Shown here: positions 1 through 7,134 of the stretch, one piece after another
Numbering within the stretch: position 1 is the first letter of the stretch
Layout: the number at the start of each line of letters is the position of its first letter
Source: Desulfomicrobium sp. UBA5193
Lineage (GTDB): Bacteria > Desulfobacterota > Desulfovibrionia > Desulfovibrionales > Desulfomicrobiaceae
Assembly (NCBI GenBank): GCA_002412965.1
Contig: DHWB01000014.1
Location: 99,220-139,810 of the forward strand
Reading direction: 5' to 3'
DNA length: 40,591 nt
Program-made: the position numbers and the translations under genes
The notes under the pieces: generated by a model
Seen by the model: only the letters and a program-made list of their open reading frames with translations
Told to the model about the DNA's origin: nothing
Databases searched by the model: none

Positions 1-668
1 ATGGCCTCCATGGTCGTGGTCACATGGGTCAGCACGCAGCTCTGGGTCGGAATGGCGTACCGGGCGATGAGCCCGTCCAGCATCTCCGAGATGCGGCAGA
101 TGTTGTCCAGGTTGTCCGTGGCCGGATTGACGCCAATGACTGCGTCGCCGCAGCCGTAGCACAGCCCGTCCAGGGTGGAGGCGGCGATGCCCTTCAGATC
201 ATCGGTGGGATGGTTGGGCTGCAGGCGCACCGAAAAGGTGCCGGGCAAGCCGATGGTGTTGCGGAAGCGGGTCACGACCCGGCACTTGGAGGCGACCAGA
301 ACAAGGTCCTGCAGGCGCATCAGCTTGGACACGGCGGCGACCATCTCCGGAGTCAGGCCCGGAGCCAGCCGCGACAGGGCCACCCCGTCCGCCTCGTCGG
401 TCAGCAGCCAGTCGCGCAGCTCGCCCACGCTGAGGCTCCGCACCGACGCAAAGGCTTCGGGATCGTGGGAATCGACGATCAGCCGCGTGACCTCGTCCTC
501 CTCGTAGGGGATGACGAATTCCTCCAGAAAGCGGGTCAGCGGCACTTCGGCCAGCGCCATCTGGGCGCGGACCCGCTCCTCTTCCGTGTCCGCGGCCACA
601 CCTGCCAGGACATCACCGGAGCGCAGCGGCGTAGCCTTGGCCAGCAAATCCTTCAATGTTCGCTTCAT
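1..668 (-). CDS. eutB: Ethanolamine ammonia-lyase large subunit, N-terminal half (cut by window edge)
   Basis: Catalytic large subunit of the adenosylcobalamin enzyme that splits ethanolamine into acetaldehyde and ammonia. The 222 visible residues follow remembered E. coli EutB closely: an early RSGDVLAGVAA stretch, IPYEEDEVTRLI, the block GLPGTFSVRLQPN, YGCGDAVIGVNPATDN and PTQSCVLTHVTT. The family is about 450 residues, so the C-terminal half and presumably eutC lie beyond the left edge. ATG at 668 is preceded by AAAAGGACG as ribosome binding site. The protein begins about 15 residues later than E. coli EutB, which is common outside enterobacteria. It lies 76 bases downstream of nagZ on the same strand; no terminator is visible between them. 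A GC-rich plus-strand open frame over it is a shadow. Confidence 0.93.
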   Translation of the reverse strand, partial: MKRTLKDLLAKATPLRSGDVLAGVAADTEEERVRAQMALAEVPLTRFLEEFVIPYEEDEVTRLIVDSHDPEAFASVRSLSVGELRDWLLTDEADGVALSRLAPGLTPEMVAAVSKLMRLQDLVLVASKCRVVTRFRNTIGLPGTFSVRLQPNHPTDDLKGIAASTLDGLCYGCGDAVIGVNPATDNLDNICRISEMLDGLIARYAIPTQSCVLTHVTTTMEA

Positions 669-744
669 CTCGCGTCCTTTTGGCTAGGCCGGGCAGGGCC
701 GGACGCCGCTGATTTCCGCCTGCGCCCGAAGATTGTGGCGGCGG

Positions 745-1902
745 TCATGGCCTCGCCTGCGATGCACTGGCAAAGCGGGTGTACAGCTGCTGCTTGGCGG
801 TCTGGATGCGCCGGTAGGAGGCGGCGATGCGTTCGACCGGCAAGCGTCCGTCCTCCACGGCCTTGGCCAGGATCTCCACGGCCTTGGGCACAATCTCGGG
901 ATCGTAGTCCAGGTTGTTGCCGAAAACCAGAATGTCCACGCCCGCCTCGACCGCCATCACAATCGCTTCGGCCAGACCGTAATGTTCGGTGATGGCCCGC
1001 ATCTGCATGTCGTCGGAGACGATGACGCCCTGAAAACCCAGGCGCTGCCTCAAAAGCCCCGTCAGGACGGCCTTGGACAAGGTGCTCGGATGGGTATCGT
1101 CGAACTGTCGCAAGAAGAGATGCCCGCTCATGATCATGGGGCTGGCCTGCAGCGGGATCAAAATTTCATAGGGGCGCAGCTCCGCAGGGCTCCAGGTATT
1201 GCTGATGTCGGTCAGGCCAAGATGCGAATCTGCCGTGGCGCTACCGTGCCCCGGAAAATGCTTGAGGCAGGGCAATACGCCCTGGGCGAGGAGGCCCTGG
1301 CAGAAAGAATGGGCATGGATCGCGACGAGGTCCGGATCGGCGGAGAAACTGCGCTCCAGGGTGCCGATGGCCGGGCTCTGCGGATTGACGTCCACATCCG
1401 CCACCGGAGCGAAATCAAGATTGACGCCAAGGCTCGCCAGCAGCTTCCCGGTCCGCTCGCCCTCAAGACGGGTCTGGGCCGGCGTGCCTTGCCCCATGGC
1501 TTTGGCCGAAGGGCTCGGCGGGAACCCCTGGGCCTCCTTGAAACGCCGCACCCGCCCACCTTCCTGATCCACGGCGATGAAGAGCGGAACCAGGGCGTTC
1601 GCCTGCAGGCTCGCGGTCAGGGTCTGGACCTGTTCCGCGCTTTGGATGTTGCGCCCCGTAGTTTGCAGCTGCACGTCCCGGTCAAAAAGAATCACGCCCC
1701 CCAGATTATGCTCCCGGATGTCGCGCAGGATCGGAGCGTCGCTCCCTAGCGTCGTCCCTCGAAATCCGACCAGCAGCATTTGGCCGATCATGCCCCGCAC
1801 GCCGGAGGTTTGATCCATGGCGTGCAGCGGGCCTGGCAGGACGGCAAGCAGAACAAACCCGAGGAGAATCCGATAATAAATTCCGAGAGGCAGCGATGTC
1901 AT
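745..1902 (-). CDS. nagZ: Exported GH3 beta-N-acetylhexosaminidase, NagZ-like
   Basis: A 385-residue glycoside hydrolase family 3 protein that should release N-acetylglucosamine from peptidoglycan fragments. Seen: an N-terminal hydrophobic segment (about residues 8-28, ending PLHA) that looks like a signal peptide; AVDQEGGRVRRF; the family signature KHFPGHG followed by TADSH (the His/Asp general acid-base loop of NagZ); and VIVSDDMQM, which carries the nucleophile Asp. E. coli NagZ is cytoplasmic and about 340 residues, so the leader suggests a periplasmic or lipid-anchored version, as in several other bacteria. ATG at 1902 follows TGAGGAACACAC. The assignment to NagZ rather than another GH3 exo-glycosidase rests on the KHFPGHG...DSH loop. 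Confidence 0.9.
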   Translation of the reverse strand: MTSLPLGIYYRILLGFVLLAVLPGPLHAMDQTSGVRGMIGQMLLVGFRGTTLGSDAPILRDIREHNLGGVILFDRDVQLQTTGRNIQSAEQVQTLTASLQANALVPLFIAVDQEGGRVRRFKEAQGFPPSPSAKAMGQGTPAQTRLEGERTGKLLASLGVNLDFAPVADVDVNPQSPAIGTLERSFSADPDLVAIHAHSFCQGLLAQGVLPCLKHFPGHGSATADSHLGLTDISNTWSPAELRPYEILIPLQASPMIMSGHLFLRQFDDTHPSTLSKAVLTGLLRQRLGFQGVIVSDDMQMRAITEHYGLAEAIVMAVEAGVDILVFGNNLDYDPEIVPKAVEILAKAVEDGRLPVERIAASYRRIQTAKQQLYTRFASASQARP

Positions 1903-2268
1903 GTGTGTTCCTCATGCTGGAAGCCGGGAGGAAATCCCGACCGTGTTCGCGCTTCCGTTACTTGGGAAAGCATAACTCCGGCAAGTGGATGGCGCTCAGC
2001 GGAAAAGTCATGACCCGGCCAGTCTGATGCCCCGGAATGAATTGATCGATTGAGCCATGAGACCCGCCGGAGGATTTCAGCAGACGGATTTGCCCGCGCA
2101 CAATTATTCATTTTCGTTCAATCCCTCTGCAATATTGTCATAAAAAACGTTCCGATCCATTGCACGGCCAGCGCCCCGGCATGTCCGCAGCGGCCTCGCG
2201 CGATGGTGCGGATGTTCCTTTTTTTATGGACAAAATTGGCCCGATTGGGCATCAACCGTAAGACACAA

Positions 2269-2290
2269 AGCCCGGTCTTCAGTCCGGGCT
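2269..2290. other. Short GC hairpin in the leader region
   Basis: AGCCCGG (2269-2275) and CCGGGCT (2284-2290) form a 7-bp stem with an 8-base loop. No T-tract follows on either strand, so it is a weak terminator candidate at best. It could be part of an upstream activator site. Confidence 0.35.
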
Positions 2291-2328
2291 GGCCTTAGAC
2301 TCCGCGCCCCGCACCTGCCGACATCGGC

Positions 2329-2344
2329 TGGCACGCATGGTGCT
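2329..2344 (+). promoter_or_regulatory. Sigma-54 (RpoN) promoter candidate for the BMP/codA operon
   Basis: TGGCACGCATGGTGCT matches the sigma-54 consensus TGGCACG-N4-TTGC(A/T) at all seven bases of the -24 element and four of five at -12. The invariant GG (2330-2331) and GC (2342-2343) are exactly ten bases apart. It predicts a transcript start near 2355, 38 bases before the binding-protein ATG. This implies control by an enhancer-binding protein, possibly linked to nitrogen supply, which would fit a nucleobase salvage operon (inference). Confidence 0.65.
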
Positions 2345-2392
2345 TCAACGTGTCCGGCTCAATCCCACACAACTTTGAAACACGAGGACATC

Positions 2393-3376
2393 ATGAAACG
2401 AACCCTGTTCCTGGCCATGCTCGGCCTGGCGCTGCTATTTGGCTCCACGGCCATGGCCGGCAAGATCAAGGTCGCGGGCATCTACACCCAGCCCATCCAG
2501 CAGAAATGGGACGCCACCCTGCATAAGGCCCTCCTGAAGGCCCAGGAATCCGGCGAGATCGAGTATGTCTGGAGCGAAAAAGTTTCCAACACCGACTACA
2601 TCCGCGTCTTGCGCGAATACTCCGAAGCTGGCGTGCAGCTGGTGGTGGGCGAGGCCTTCGGCATCTCCCGCGACGTGCGCAAGGTGGCCAAGGACTATCC
2701 GAATGTAGCCTATCTCATGGGTGACACTTTCGGCCCGGACGGAAAAAATCTGGCCGTATTCGACAACTACATCCACGAGCCCTGCTACCTCATGGGCATG
2801 ATCGCCGGGACCATGACCAAGACGAACAAGATCGGCATGGTCGGCGGCTACCCCATCGGCGAAGTCAACCGCCTCTTCAACGCTTTCATGGCCGGCGCCA
2901 AGGCCGTCAATCCAGCCGTGCAGTTCAAGGTCTCCTTCATCGGCTCCTGGTATGATCCGCCGAAAGCCAAGGAATTCGCCTACGCCCAGGTCGAGGCCGG
3001 CGTGGACGTGCTCTATGCCGAGCGTTCCGGCGTGGTCGATTCCGCCCGTGAGAAAGGCATTATCGCCTTCGGCAACGTCAACGACATGAACAAGTCCGAA
3101 AACGGCGAGAACGTGGTCGTGACCTCGGCCCTCTGGCACATGGAATCGGCCCTGAATCACGCTATCGAGCGGGTCAAGGCCGGCACCTTCGCCGCCGAGG
3201 ACTACCGCGAGTGGACCATGATGGCCAAGGGCGGCGCTTCGCTGGCCCCGTATTACGAGTTCGAGGACAAGATCGCCGCCGACGTGAAGGCCAAGGTCGC
3301 CGAGACCGAGGCCGCCATCAAGGCCGGGACCCTGGTCATCGAGATCAACGACAACGAACCCAAATCCACCTTCTGA
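2393..3376 (+). CDS. BMP-family ABC transporter periplasmic binding protein (nucleoside/nucleobase type)
   Basis: A 327-residue substrate-binding protein of the BMP/PnrA/YufN family, whose known members bind purine nucleosides. ATG at 2393 is chosen over an upstream TTG at 2375 because GAGGA lies seven bases before it and the protein then opens with a clean signal peptide (MKRTLFLAML... ending AMA). There is no lipobox Cys, so it is predicted to be a soluble periplasmic protein rather than a lipoprotein. Family-like features are the early IYTQPIQQKWD segment, a VVGEAFGISRDV turn, and IGMVGGYPIGEVNRL in the hinge. An ATPase, two permeases and cytosine deaminase follow, so a pyrimidine or purine base or nucleoside is the likely ligand; specificity cannot be read from sequence. 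Confidence 0.88.
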   Translation: MKRTLFLAMLGLALLFGSTAMAGKIKVAGIYTQPIQQKWDATLHKALLKAQESGEIEYVWSEKVSNTDYIRVLREYSEAGVQLVVGEAFGISRDVRKVAKDYPNVAYLMGDTFGPDGKNLAVFDNYIHEPCYLMGMIAGTMTKTNKIGMVGGYPIGEVNRLFNAFMAGAKAVNPAVQFKVSFIGSWYDPPKAKEFAYAQVEAGVDVLYAERSGVVDSAREKGIIAFGNVNDMNKSENGENVVVTSALWHMESALNHAIERVKAGTFAAEDYREWTMMAKGGASLAPYYEFEDKIAADVKAKVAETEAAIKAGTLVIEINDNEPKSTF

Positions 3377-3379
3377 TCC

Positions 3380-3410
3380 AAAGGGGCCGGAACCTTCCGG
3401 CCCCTTTTTT
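3380..3410 (+). terminator. Intrinsic terminator between binding-protein and ATPase genes
   Basis: AAAGGGGCCGGAA (3380-3392) pairs with TTCCGGCCCCTTT (3395-3407) and ends in six T (3405-3410). It lies inside an otherwise continuous operon, so partial termination here would make the binding protein more abundant than the membrane components. Confidence 0.85.
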
Positions 3411-3420
3411 CCGGTCACCC

Positions 3421-4950
3421 ATGTCCACCACACCCGTGCTGCGGCTTTGCGGCATCACCAAATATTTCGGCCCCCTCGCGGCCAACGCCGACATCTCCCT
3501 GACCCTGAACGGCGGCGAGATGCTGGCCCTTCTGGGTGAGAACGGCGCCGGCAAGACCACGCTCATGTCCATCCTCTTCGGCCACTACGTCGCTGACGGC
3601 GGGACCGTGGAAGTGCAGGGGCGGCCCCTGCCACCGGGTTCGCCCCGGGCCGCGCTCACGGCCGGGGTGGGCATGGTCCACCAGCACTTCACTCTGGCCG
3701 GAAACATGACCGTGCTCGAAAACATCATGCTCGGCACCGAGCCCCTGTGGGGTTTCCGGCGCAACTCGGCCCGCGCCCTGGCCAAGCTGGGCTCGCTCAT
3801 GGAACGATTCAGGCTGCACGTGAACCCGCACGCGCCGGTGCGCGGCCTGTCCGTGGGCGAGCGGCAGCGGGTGGAGATCTTGAAGGTCCTGTATCGCGAC
3901 GCCCGCATCTTGATCCTGGACGAACCCACCGCCGTGCTCACCCCCCAGGAAAGCGACCACCTCTTCGCCACCCTGCGAGAATTGGTAAACCAGGGCGTGT
4001 CCGTCATCTTCATCACCCACAAGCTGCGCGAGGTCATGTCCGCCAGCGACCGCTGCGTGGTTCTGCGGCATGGCCGGGTAGTGCTTGAAACTTCGACGAA
4101 AGCGACGTCCGCCGAAGAGCTGGCCAAGGCCATGGTCGGCGCAAACATCCCGCAGGCCACGCGCACTCCGCACCCGCCCGGCGAGGAGGTCCTCTTTCTG
4201 GACAGCGTCCGCGCCAGCGCCCCTGATCGCGGAGCGAGCCTCGACGAGCTGCGCCTGTCGGTGCGCGCCCATGAGATCCTCGGCATCGCGGGCGTTTCCG
4301 GCAACGGCCAGGCCCTGCTGGCGGACCTGTTGTCCGGCCTCGTCGCTCCGAGCGGCGGCAGCGTCGTCCTGCGCGGACAGACCGTGAGCCGTCTCACCCC
4401 GGCGGCCATGATCCGGTCCGGCGTGGGCCGCGTGCCCGACGACCGCACCGGCACCGGGCTGGTGGCGGACATGACGGTCATGGAGAACCTGTCCACGGAG
4501 ATCTATCGCCTGCCCGGCTTTTCCAAACGCGGCATGCTCAATTTCAAGGCCCTGGCCTCCCGCGCCGCGCAGCTCATGGACGTCTTCGACATCCGCTGCG
4601 CTGGTCCAGGTGCGCCGGTGCGCAAACTTTCGGGCGGCAACATGCAAAAGCTCATCCTGGCCCGGGTCCTGTCCCAGGGCCCGCACCTCATCCTGGCCAA
4701 CCAGCCGACCTGGGGCCTCGATGTCGGAGCCACGGCCGCCGTGCACCAGCATCTTCTGGACGCGGCCCGGCGCGGGGCCGGGGTGGTCCTCATCTCCGAA
4801 GACCTGGACGAGCTCTTTCAGCTCTCGGATCGCATCCAGGTCATGTACCAGGGGCACCTGTCCGCACCGGAGGACACGACCACGGTGGATCGCGCCAGAC
4901 TTGGACTCATGATGAGCGGCCAAAACTTCGACAAGCGAGGCGCCGCATGA
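3421..4950 (+). CDS. Double-domain ABC transporter ATPase (YufO/RbsA-like) of the nucleoside importer
   Basis: A 509-residue ATPase with two fused nucleotide-binding domains, energising the importer from the cytoplasmic face. Domain 1 is intact: Walker A GENGAGKTT (39-47), the Q-loop region MVHQHFTL, signature LSVGE (143-147) and Walker B ILILDEPT (163-170). Domain 2 keeps signature LSGGN, but its Walker A is GVSGNGQAL (no Lys) and its Walker B is LILANQPT. This degeneration is usual for sugar/nucleoside importers of this type, where only one site hydrolyses ATP. ATG at 3421 is used because the longer open frame runs back into the preceding gene and terminator. No good ribosome binding site precedes it (CCGGTCACCC), so translation may depend on the upstream transcript structure. 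It overlaps the next gene by ATGA. Confidence 0.93.
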   Translation: MSTTPVLRLCGITKYFGPLAANADISLTLNGGEMLALLGENGAGKTTLMSILFGHYVADGGTVEVQGRPLPPGSPRAALTAGVGMVHQHFTLAGNMTVLENIMLGTEPLWGFRRNSARALAKLGSLMERFRLHVNPHAPVRGLSVGERQRVEILKVLYRDARILILDEPTAVLTPQESDHLFATLRELVNQGVSVIFITHKLREVMSASDRCVVLRHGRVVLETSTKATSAEELAKAMVGANIPQATRTPHPPGEEVLFLDSVRASAPDRGASLDELRLSVRAHEILGIAGVSGNGQALLADLLSGLVAPSGGSVVLRGQTVSRLTPAAMIRSGVGRVPDDRTGTGLVADMTVMENLSTEIYRLPGFSKRGMLNFKALASRAAQLMDVFDIRCAGPGAPVRKLSGGNMQKLILARVLSQGPHLILANQPTWGLDVGATAAVHQHLLDAARRGAGVVLISEDLDELFQLSDRIQVMYQGHLSAPEDTTTVDRARLGLMMSGQNFDKRGAA

Positions 4951-5996
4951 GACTCGAACCCCGCGAATCCGTGGCCCTGGTCTGGCAAATAGGCGCGCCG
5001 CTTTTAGCCGTCATCGCCTCCATGGCGCTCTGCTCCGGGCTCATCCTCTGGGCCGGGGCCTCGCCGCTGGCCGCCTGGGGGCTGCTGCTCAAAGGGGCCC
5101 TGGGCTCGACCTTCGCCCTGACCGAGACCCTGACCCGCGCCACCCCGCTCATTTTCACCGGCCTGGCCGCGGCCGTGGCCTTCCGGGCCAAGCTCTGGAA
5201 CATCGGCGGCGAAGGCCAGTTCTACGTTGGCGCCTGCATGGCCACGTGGCTCGGCACAGGCATGATCGATCTGCCCGGGTGGCTCATGATTCCCTTTCTC
5301 TTCCTGTCCGGCGCTTTGGCCGGCGGACTCTTCCTGCTCATCCCGACCTGGCTCAAGACCCGCCTCAAGGCAGACGAGGTGGTCACCACCCTGCTGCTGA
5401 ATTTCGTGGTCCTGCTGGTCGTCAACTGGCTGGTCTTCGGCCCCTGGAAAGACCCCATGGCCATGGGCTGGCCCCAGGCCGCGCCCGTCATCGACAGCGC
5501 CATGCTGCCCGTGCTCGTGCCCAAGTCGAGCCTGCATCTGGGCTTCATCCTGGCCCTGGCCTGCGCCACCCTCATCTGGTGGATGATGCGATTCACCATC
5601 TGGGGTTTCGAGATTCGCGCTGTCGGCGCGAGCCTCAAAGCCAGCACCTTCGCCGGGATGCCGGTAGGAGCCACCATCGTCCGCACCGCACTCCTGAGCG
5701 GCGGCCTCGCGGCCATGGCCGGGGTCAGCGAACTGTGCGGCGTAAAGGGCTACCTGACCCTCGATCTGTCCCCCGGCTTCGGCTATTCCGGCATCGTCGT
5801 GGCCATGCTGGCCGCCCTGCACCCACTCGGCGTGGTGCTCTCGGCCACGTTCATCGCGATCATCTACATCGGAGCCGATTCCATGAGCCGCGCCATAAAT
5901 ATCTCCAATTACATCGCGGATGTGACCACGGCCGTGAGCCTGCTCATGGTCCTTTTGGCCATGTTCCTGACCCGCTACCGCATCCGCTGGAAATAA
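4947..5996 (+). CDS. ABC transporter permease (BPD_transp_2, YufP-like)
   Basis: A 349-residue inner-membrane permease of the branched-chain amino acid/ribose/nucleoside permease family. It is strongly hydrophobic, with roughly eight to nine membrane segments. The motif LWNIGGEGQF near residue 88 is typical of nucleoside-type permeases of this clan. Its ATG overlaps the stop of the ATPase gene (ATGA at 4947-4950), indicating translational coupling. The stop is one base before the next permease, so the two should form the heterodimeric channel. Confidence 0.9.
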   Translation: MRLEPRESVALVWQIGAPLLAVIASMALCSGLILWAGASPLAAWGLLLKGALGSTFALTETLTRATPLIFTGLAAAVAFRAKLWNIGGEGQFYVGACMATWLGTGMIDLPGWLMIPFLFLSGALAGGLFLLIPTWLKTRLKADEVVTTLLLNFVVLLVVNWLVFGPWKDPMAMGWPQAAPVIDSAMLPVLVPKSSLHLGFILALACATLIWWMMRFTIWGFEIRAVGASLKASTFAGMPVGATIVRTALLSGGLAAMAGVSELCGVKGYLTLDLSPGFGYSGIVVAMLAALHPLGVVLSATFIAIIYIGADSMSRAINISNYIADVTTAVSLLMVLLAMFLTRYRIRWK

Positions 5997-5997
5997 C

Positions 5998-6939
5998 ATG
6001 GATATCCTTTCCCTCTTCCTAGAAACCGGATTCTGGCTGGCCACCGTGCGCATGGCCACCCCGCTCATCTTCGGCACCATGGGCGAACTTATCTGCGAGC
6101 GGGCAGGGGTCCTGAACCTTGGCATCGAAGGCATCATGGCCGCAGGCTGCATGTCCGGCTGGACCTGGGTCTTCCTCGGCGGCACCCTGTGGGGCGGCGT
6201 GCTCTTCGCCGCCTGCGTCGGCGCGGCCCTGGGCCTGCTGCACGCCGTCTTCACCGTGCACCTGGGCCTGTCCCAGCACGTCACGGGTCTCGGCATCACC
6301 ATGCTCGGCGCAAGCTTAAGCTCCTTCGTCTTCCGCATGGTCCTGCCCCAGGTCACCACCCCGCCCAAGATCATCCCCTTCGCGCCGCTCGACATCCCCG
6401 TGCTTTCCAGCCTGCCCTTCATTGGCCCGGTCCTCTTCAGCCAGACTGCGCTTACCCTCCTGGCCTTCATCCTGGTCGGCGTCACGGCCTACGTGCTGCT
6501 GCGCACCCCCCTTGGCCTCGCCCTGCGCATGGTCGGCGAAAACCCGCTCGCCGCCGAAGCCCAGGGCCTCTCGGTCCTTGGCCTGCGCACCGGCGCGGTC
6601 ATGGTCGGCTCGGCCTTCATGGCCGTGGGCGGCGCATTCCTGACGCTCGCCGCCTTCGACGCCTATTACATCGGCATGGTCAACGGACGTGGCTGGATCT
6701 GCATCGCGCTCGTCGTCTTCTCCTCCTGGAAACCCGGCAAAGCGCTCCTCGGCGCGCTCCTCTTCGCCGCCTTCGACGCCATCCAGATGCGCGTACAACA
6801 ACAATCCATCTCCGCCATCCCGTACCAGTTCTACCTGATGCTCCCCTACCTCTGCTCCATCCTCGCCCTCATCACCATGTCCCGCAAAGCCGCCTACCCC
6901 AAGGCGCTGCTGGTTCCCTTCCGCAAGGGCGAGAGGTAG
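5998..6939 (+). CDS. ABC transporter permease (BPD_transp_2, YufQ-like)
   Basis: The 313-residue second permease of the importer. The early motif GELICERAGVLNLGIEG corresponds to the NIGGEGQ region of its partner and is characteristic of the YufQ/PnrD-like half. About eight hydrophobic segments are visible. It begins one base after the first permease stop. After its stop comes a 195-base gap filled with GC-rich palindromic repeats before codA, so the deaminase gene may be read as a continuation of this operon or separately. Confidence 0.9.
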   Translation: MDILSLFLETGFWLATVRMATPLIFGTMGELICERAGVLNLGIEGIMAAGCMSGWTWVFLGGTLWGGVLFAACVGAALGLLHAVFTVHLGLSQHVTGLGITMLGASLSSFVFRMVLPQVTTPPKIIPFAPLDIPVLSSLPFIGPVLFSQTALTLLAFILVGVTAYVLLRTPLGLALRMVGENPLAAEAQGLSVLGLRTGAVMVGSAFMAVGGAFLTLAAFDAYYIGMVNGRGWICIALVVFSSWKPGKALLGALLFAAFDAIQMRVQQQSISAIPYQFYLMLPYLCSILALITMSRKAAYPKALLVPFRKGER

Positions 6940-6954
6940 AGAGGGAAGAAATGC

Positions 6955-6990
6955 GGGGCGCAGGGGATGTGTCCCCTGCCCGCCGGAGGC
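6955..6990 (+). repeat. GC-rich palindromic intergenic repeat, copy 1
   Basis: The unit GGGGCGCAGGGG-ATGTGT-CCCCTGCCCGCCGGAGGC has an inner dyad (AGGGG/CCCCT) and the constant tail CCCGCCGGAGGC. Copies 2 (7072-7108) and 3 (19995-20029, opposite strand) share the layout and the tail. Confidence 0.75.
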
Positions 6991-7021
6991 TTTCTTAAAT
7001 AGGCACTCTGAGGTAAAAGAA

Positions 7022-7062
7022 GTGGGGCTCCGCCCCACACCCCGCAAGGGACTCGTCCCTTG
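7022..7062. repeat. Two tandem short palindromes between repeat copies
   Basis: GTGGGGCTCCGCCCCAC (7022-7038) and CAAGGGACTCGTCCCTTG (7045-7062) are near-perfect palindromes lying between copies 1 and 2 of the GC-rich repeat. With those copies they form a roughly 150-base chain of potential hairpins between the permease and codA. There is no T-tract, so this is not a classical terminator. Confidence 0.65.
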
Positions 7063-7071
7063 ACCCTGTCA

Positions 7072-7108
7072 GGGGTGCAGGGGGATTATCCCCTTGCCCG
7101 CCGGAGGC
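7072..7108 (+). repeat. GC-rich palindromic intergenic repeat, copy 2
   Basis: GGGGTGCAGGGGG-ATTAT-CCCCTTGCCCGCCGGAGGC shares the dyad and the CCCGCCGGAGGC tail with copy 1. Both copies are followed by similar bases (TTTCTTA and ACTCTTA), so the unit may extend slightly further. It ends 26 bases before the codA ATG. Confidence 0.75.
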
Positions 7109-7134
7109 ACTCTTATTTCATCGAGGTGATTACA

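Larger units (their letters stand above)
1903..2392. other. Intergenic region between divergent nagZ and the BMP operon
   Basis: 490 bases with no convincing gene. Open frames here lack ribosome binding sites and show no recognisable protein. It holds a short hairpin (2269-2290) and a strong sigma-54 promoter candidate (2329-2344), both reported separately. AT-richer patches (about 2095-2160 and 2215-2235) may hold further promoter or activator sites, but I cannot assign any. Confidence 0.7.

Noticed and set aside
682..747. A 22-codon frame starting at the nagZ stop (ATGA) and ending before eutB
   Set aside because: Arg/Ala-rich and with no ribosome binding site of its own; not distinguishable from chance.
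24..992. Long plus-strand open frame over eutB and nagZ
   Set aside because: It is antisense to a protein matching EutB throughout and runs into nagZ; its composition is Gly/Arg/Gln-rich as expected from a GC-rich shadow frame.
2230..2245. TTGGCCCGATTGGGCA considered as a second sigma-54 box
   Set aside because: The GG-to-GC spacing is nine, not ten; it is more likely a small dyad (GCCC/GGGC).
3211..3420. N-terminal extension of the ABC ATPase back into the binding-protein gene
   Set aside because: The extension is out of frame with a real coding region, Arg/Asp-rich, and contains the terminator hairpin.
4503..6485. Minus-strand frames over the importer genes
   Set aside because: Third-position GC effect only; the plus-strand genes have Walker motifs and permease motifs.
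6955..7108. Clustered palindromes considered as a CRISPR array
   Set aside because: Only two similar units, GC-rich with unequal spacing and no uniform spacers; no cas gene in the window.
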